This document shows positions 63,801 to 64,000 of a DNA stretch of 64,000 nucleotides, in pieces. The stretch spans positions 10,232,358 through 10,296,357 of the forward strand of contig NC_072471.1 of NCBI RefSeq assembly GCF_027596085.1. The letters are read 5' to 3'. A program made the position numbers and the translations under genes. The stretch comes from Anoplopoma fimbria. Taxonomy: Eukaryota; Chordata; Actinopteri; Perciformes; Anoplopomatidae. The notes under the pieces are model-generated. The model searched no databases and was not told where the DNA came from. It was given only the letters and a program-made list of their open reading frames with translations. Positions within the stretch are counted from its first letter, which is position 1, and each line of letters begins with the position of its first letter.

Positions 63801-64000
63801 TGCTTGTTGCAGTCCAGTTCGAAGCAGATTGTGGAAAAAAAGAATCACATACATGGAAATGATGTCATTTGGTGGTCAGTTTTACCAAAGCAGACTTGAT
63901 TCAACTAATGACATTAGTTTTAAAGAGCAGTCAACCATGATTATTTTCATTTAAAGAAAATCCATTTCTTTCATTAAGTTGAAATAAACTCAACTGACCC
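60861..64000. other. Upstream of pkp2, no coding exon seen; possible neighbouring UTR
   Basis: The block is AT-rich with many homopolymer runs (A16 near 62764, T11 near 62100) and minus-strand AATAAA words at about 61697 and 61768. Its texture resembles a long 3' UTR of a minus-strand neighbour, but no coding sequence is present to support this. Confidence 0.3.
63695..63818. repeat. Short fragment of the CTGCAACTAATCGATTA-type repeat
   Basis: It contains CAGACCAAACCATTAATAGA, AAAATAATCGGATGATTAAT and TTGCTTGTTGCAGTCC, resembling the 3' end of the family. Confidence 0.5.

Overview
This window is vertebrate genomic DNA, almost certainly from a ray-finned (teleost, probably percomorph) fish. 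It is AT-rich, has small exons with GT-AG introns, carries many long (CA)n/(TG)n arrays, and contains several interspersed repeat types I recognise from percomorph genomes. There is no prokaryotic operon, CRISPR array, rRNA or convincing tRNA.

Two protein-coding genes can be assembled exon by exon, both on the minus strand and in head-to-tail order. The upstream gene, about 50.1-60.5 kb, is plakophilin-2 (pkp2). I place 13 coding exons whose phases all agree, giving an open frame of 788 codons including the stop (787 aa). It has a head domain followed by an armadillo-repeat region and a short conserved C-terminal exon. The downstream gene, about 28.7-41.7 kb, is rassf8 (N-terminal Ras-association domain family member 8). 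It has 8 coding exons (about 434 aa in the best model), a 7.2 kb first intron, and a CpG-rich putative promoter with a noncoding first exon near 41.25-41.69 kb. One splice junction, exon 7 to exon 8, cannot be resolved with ordinary GT-AG signals. Both products act at cell-cell junctions in known vertebrates: PKP2 in desmosomes, RASSF8 at adherens junctions.

The remaining sequence is noncoding. Positions 1-28.6 kb lie downstream of rassf8 and contain no supported exon. They hold a very recent three-copy 191-bp tandem repeat (8982-9554), a nested repeat insertion (7525-8325), a foldback element (21.9-22.3 kb) and a few complex stretches that could be regulatory. Positions 41.7-50.0 kb, between the two genes, contain several old repeats and a decayed non-LTR retrotransposon reverse-transcriptase fragment (about 45.5-46.1 kb). 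Positions 60.9-64 kb, upstream of pkp2, have no recognisable exon. I did not find an evident novel biological system. The most interesting points are the rassf8 3' splice problem, the loss of the usual PFSGW motif in this PKP2, the 191-bp triplication and the nested repeats. Repeat families are named by signature motif because I could not search a repeat library.
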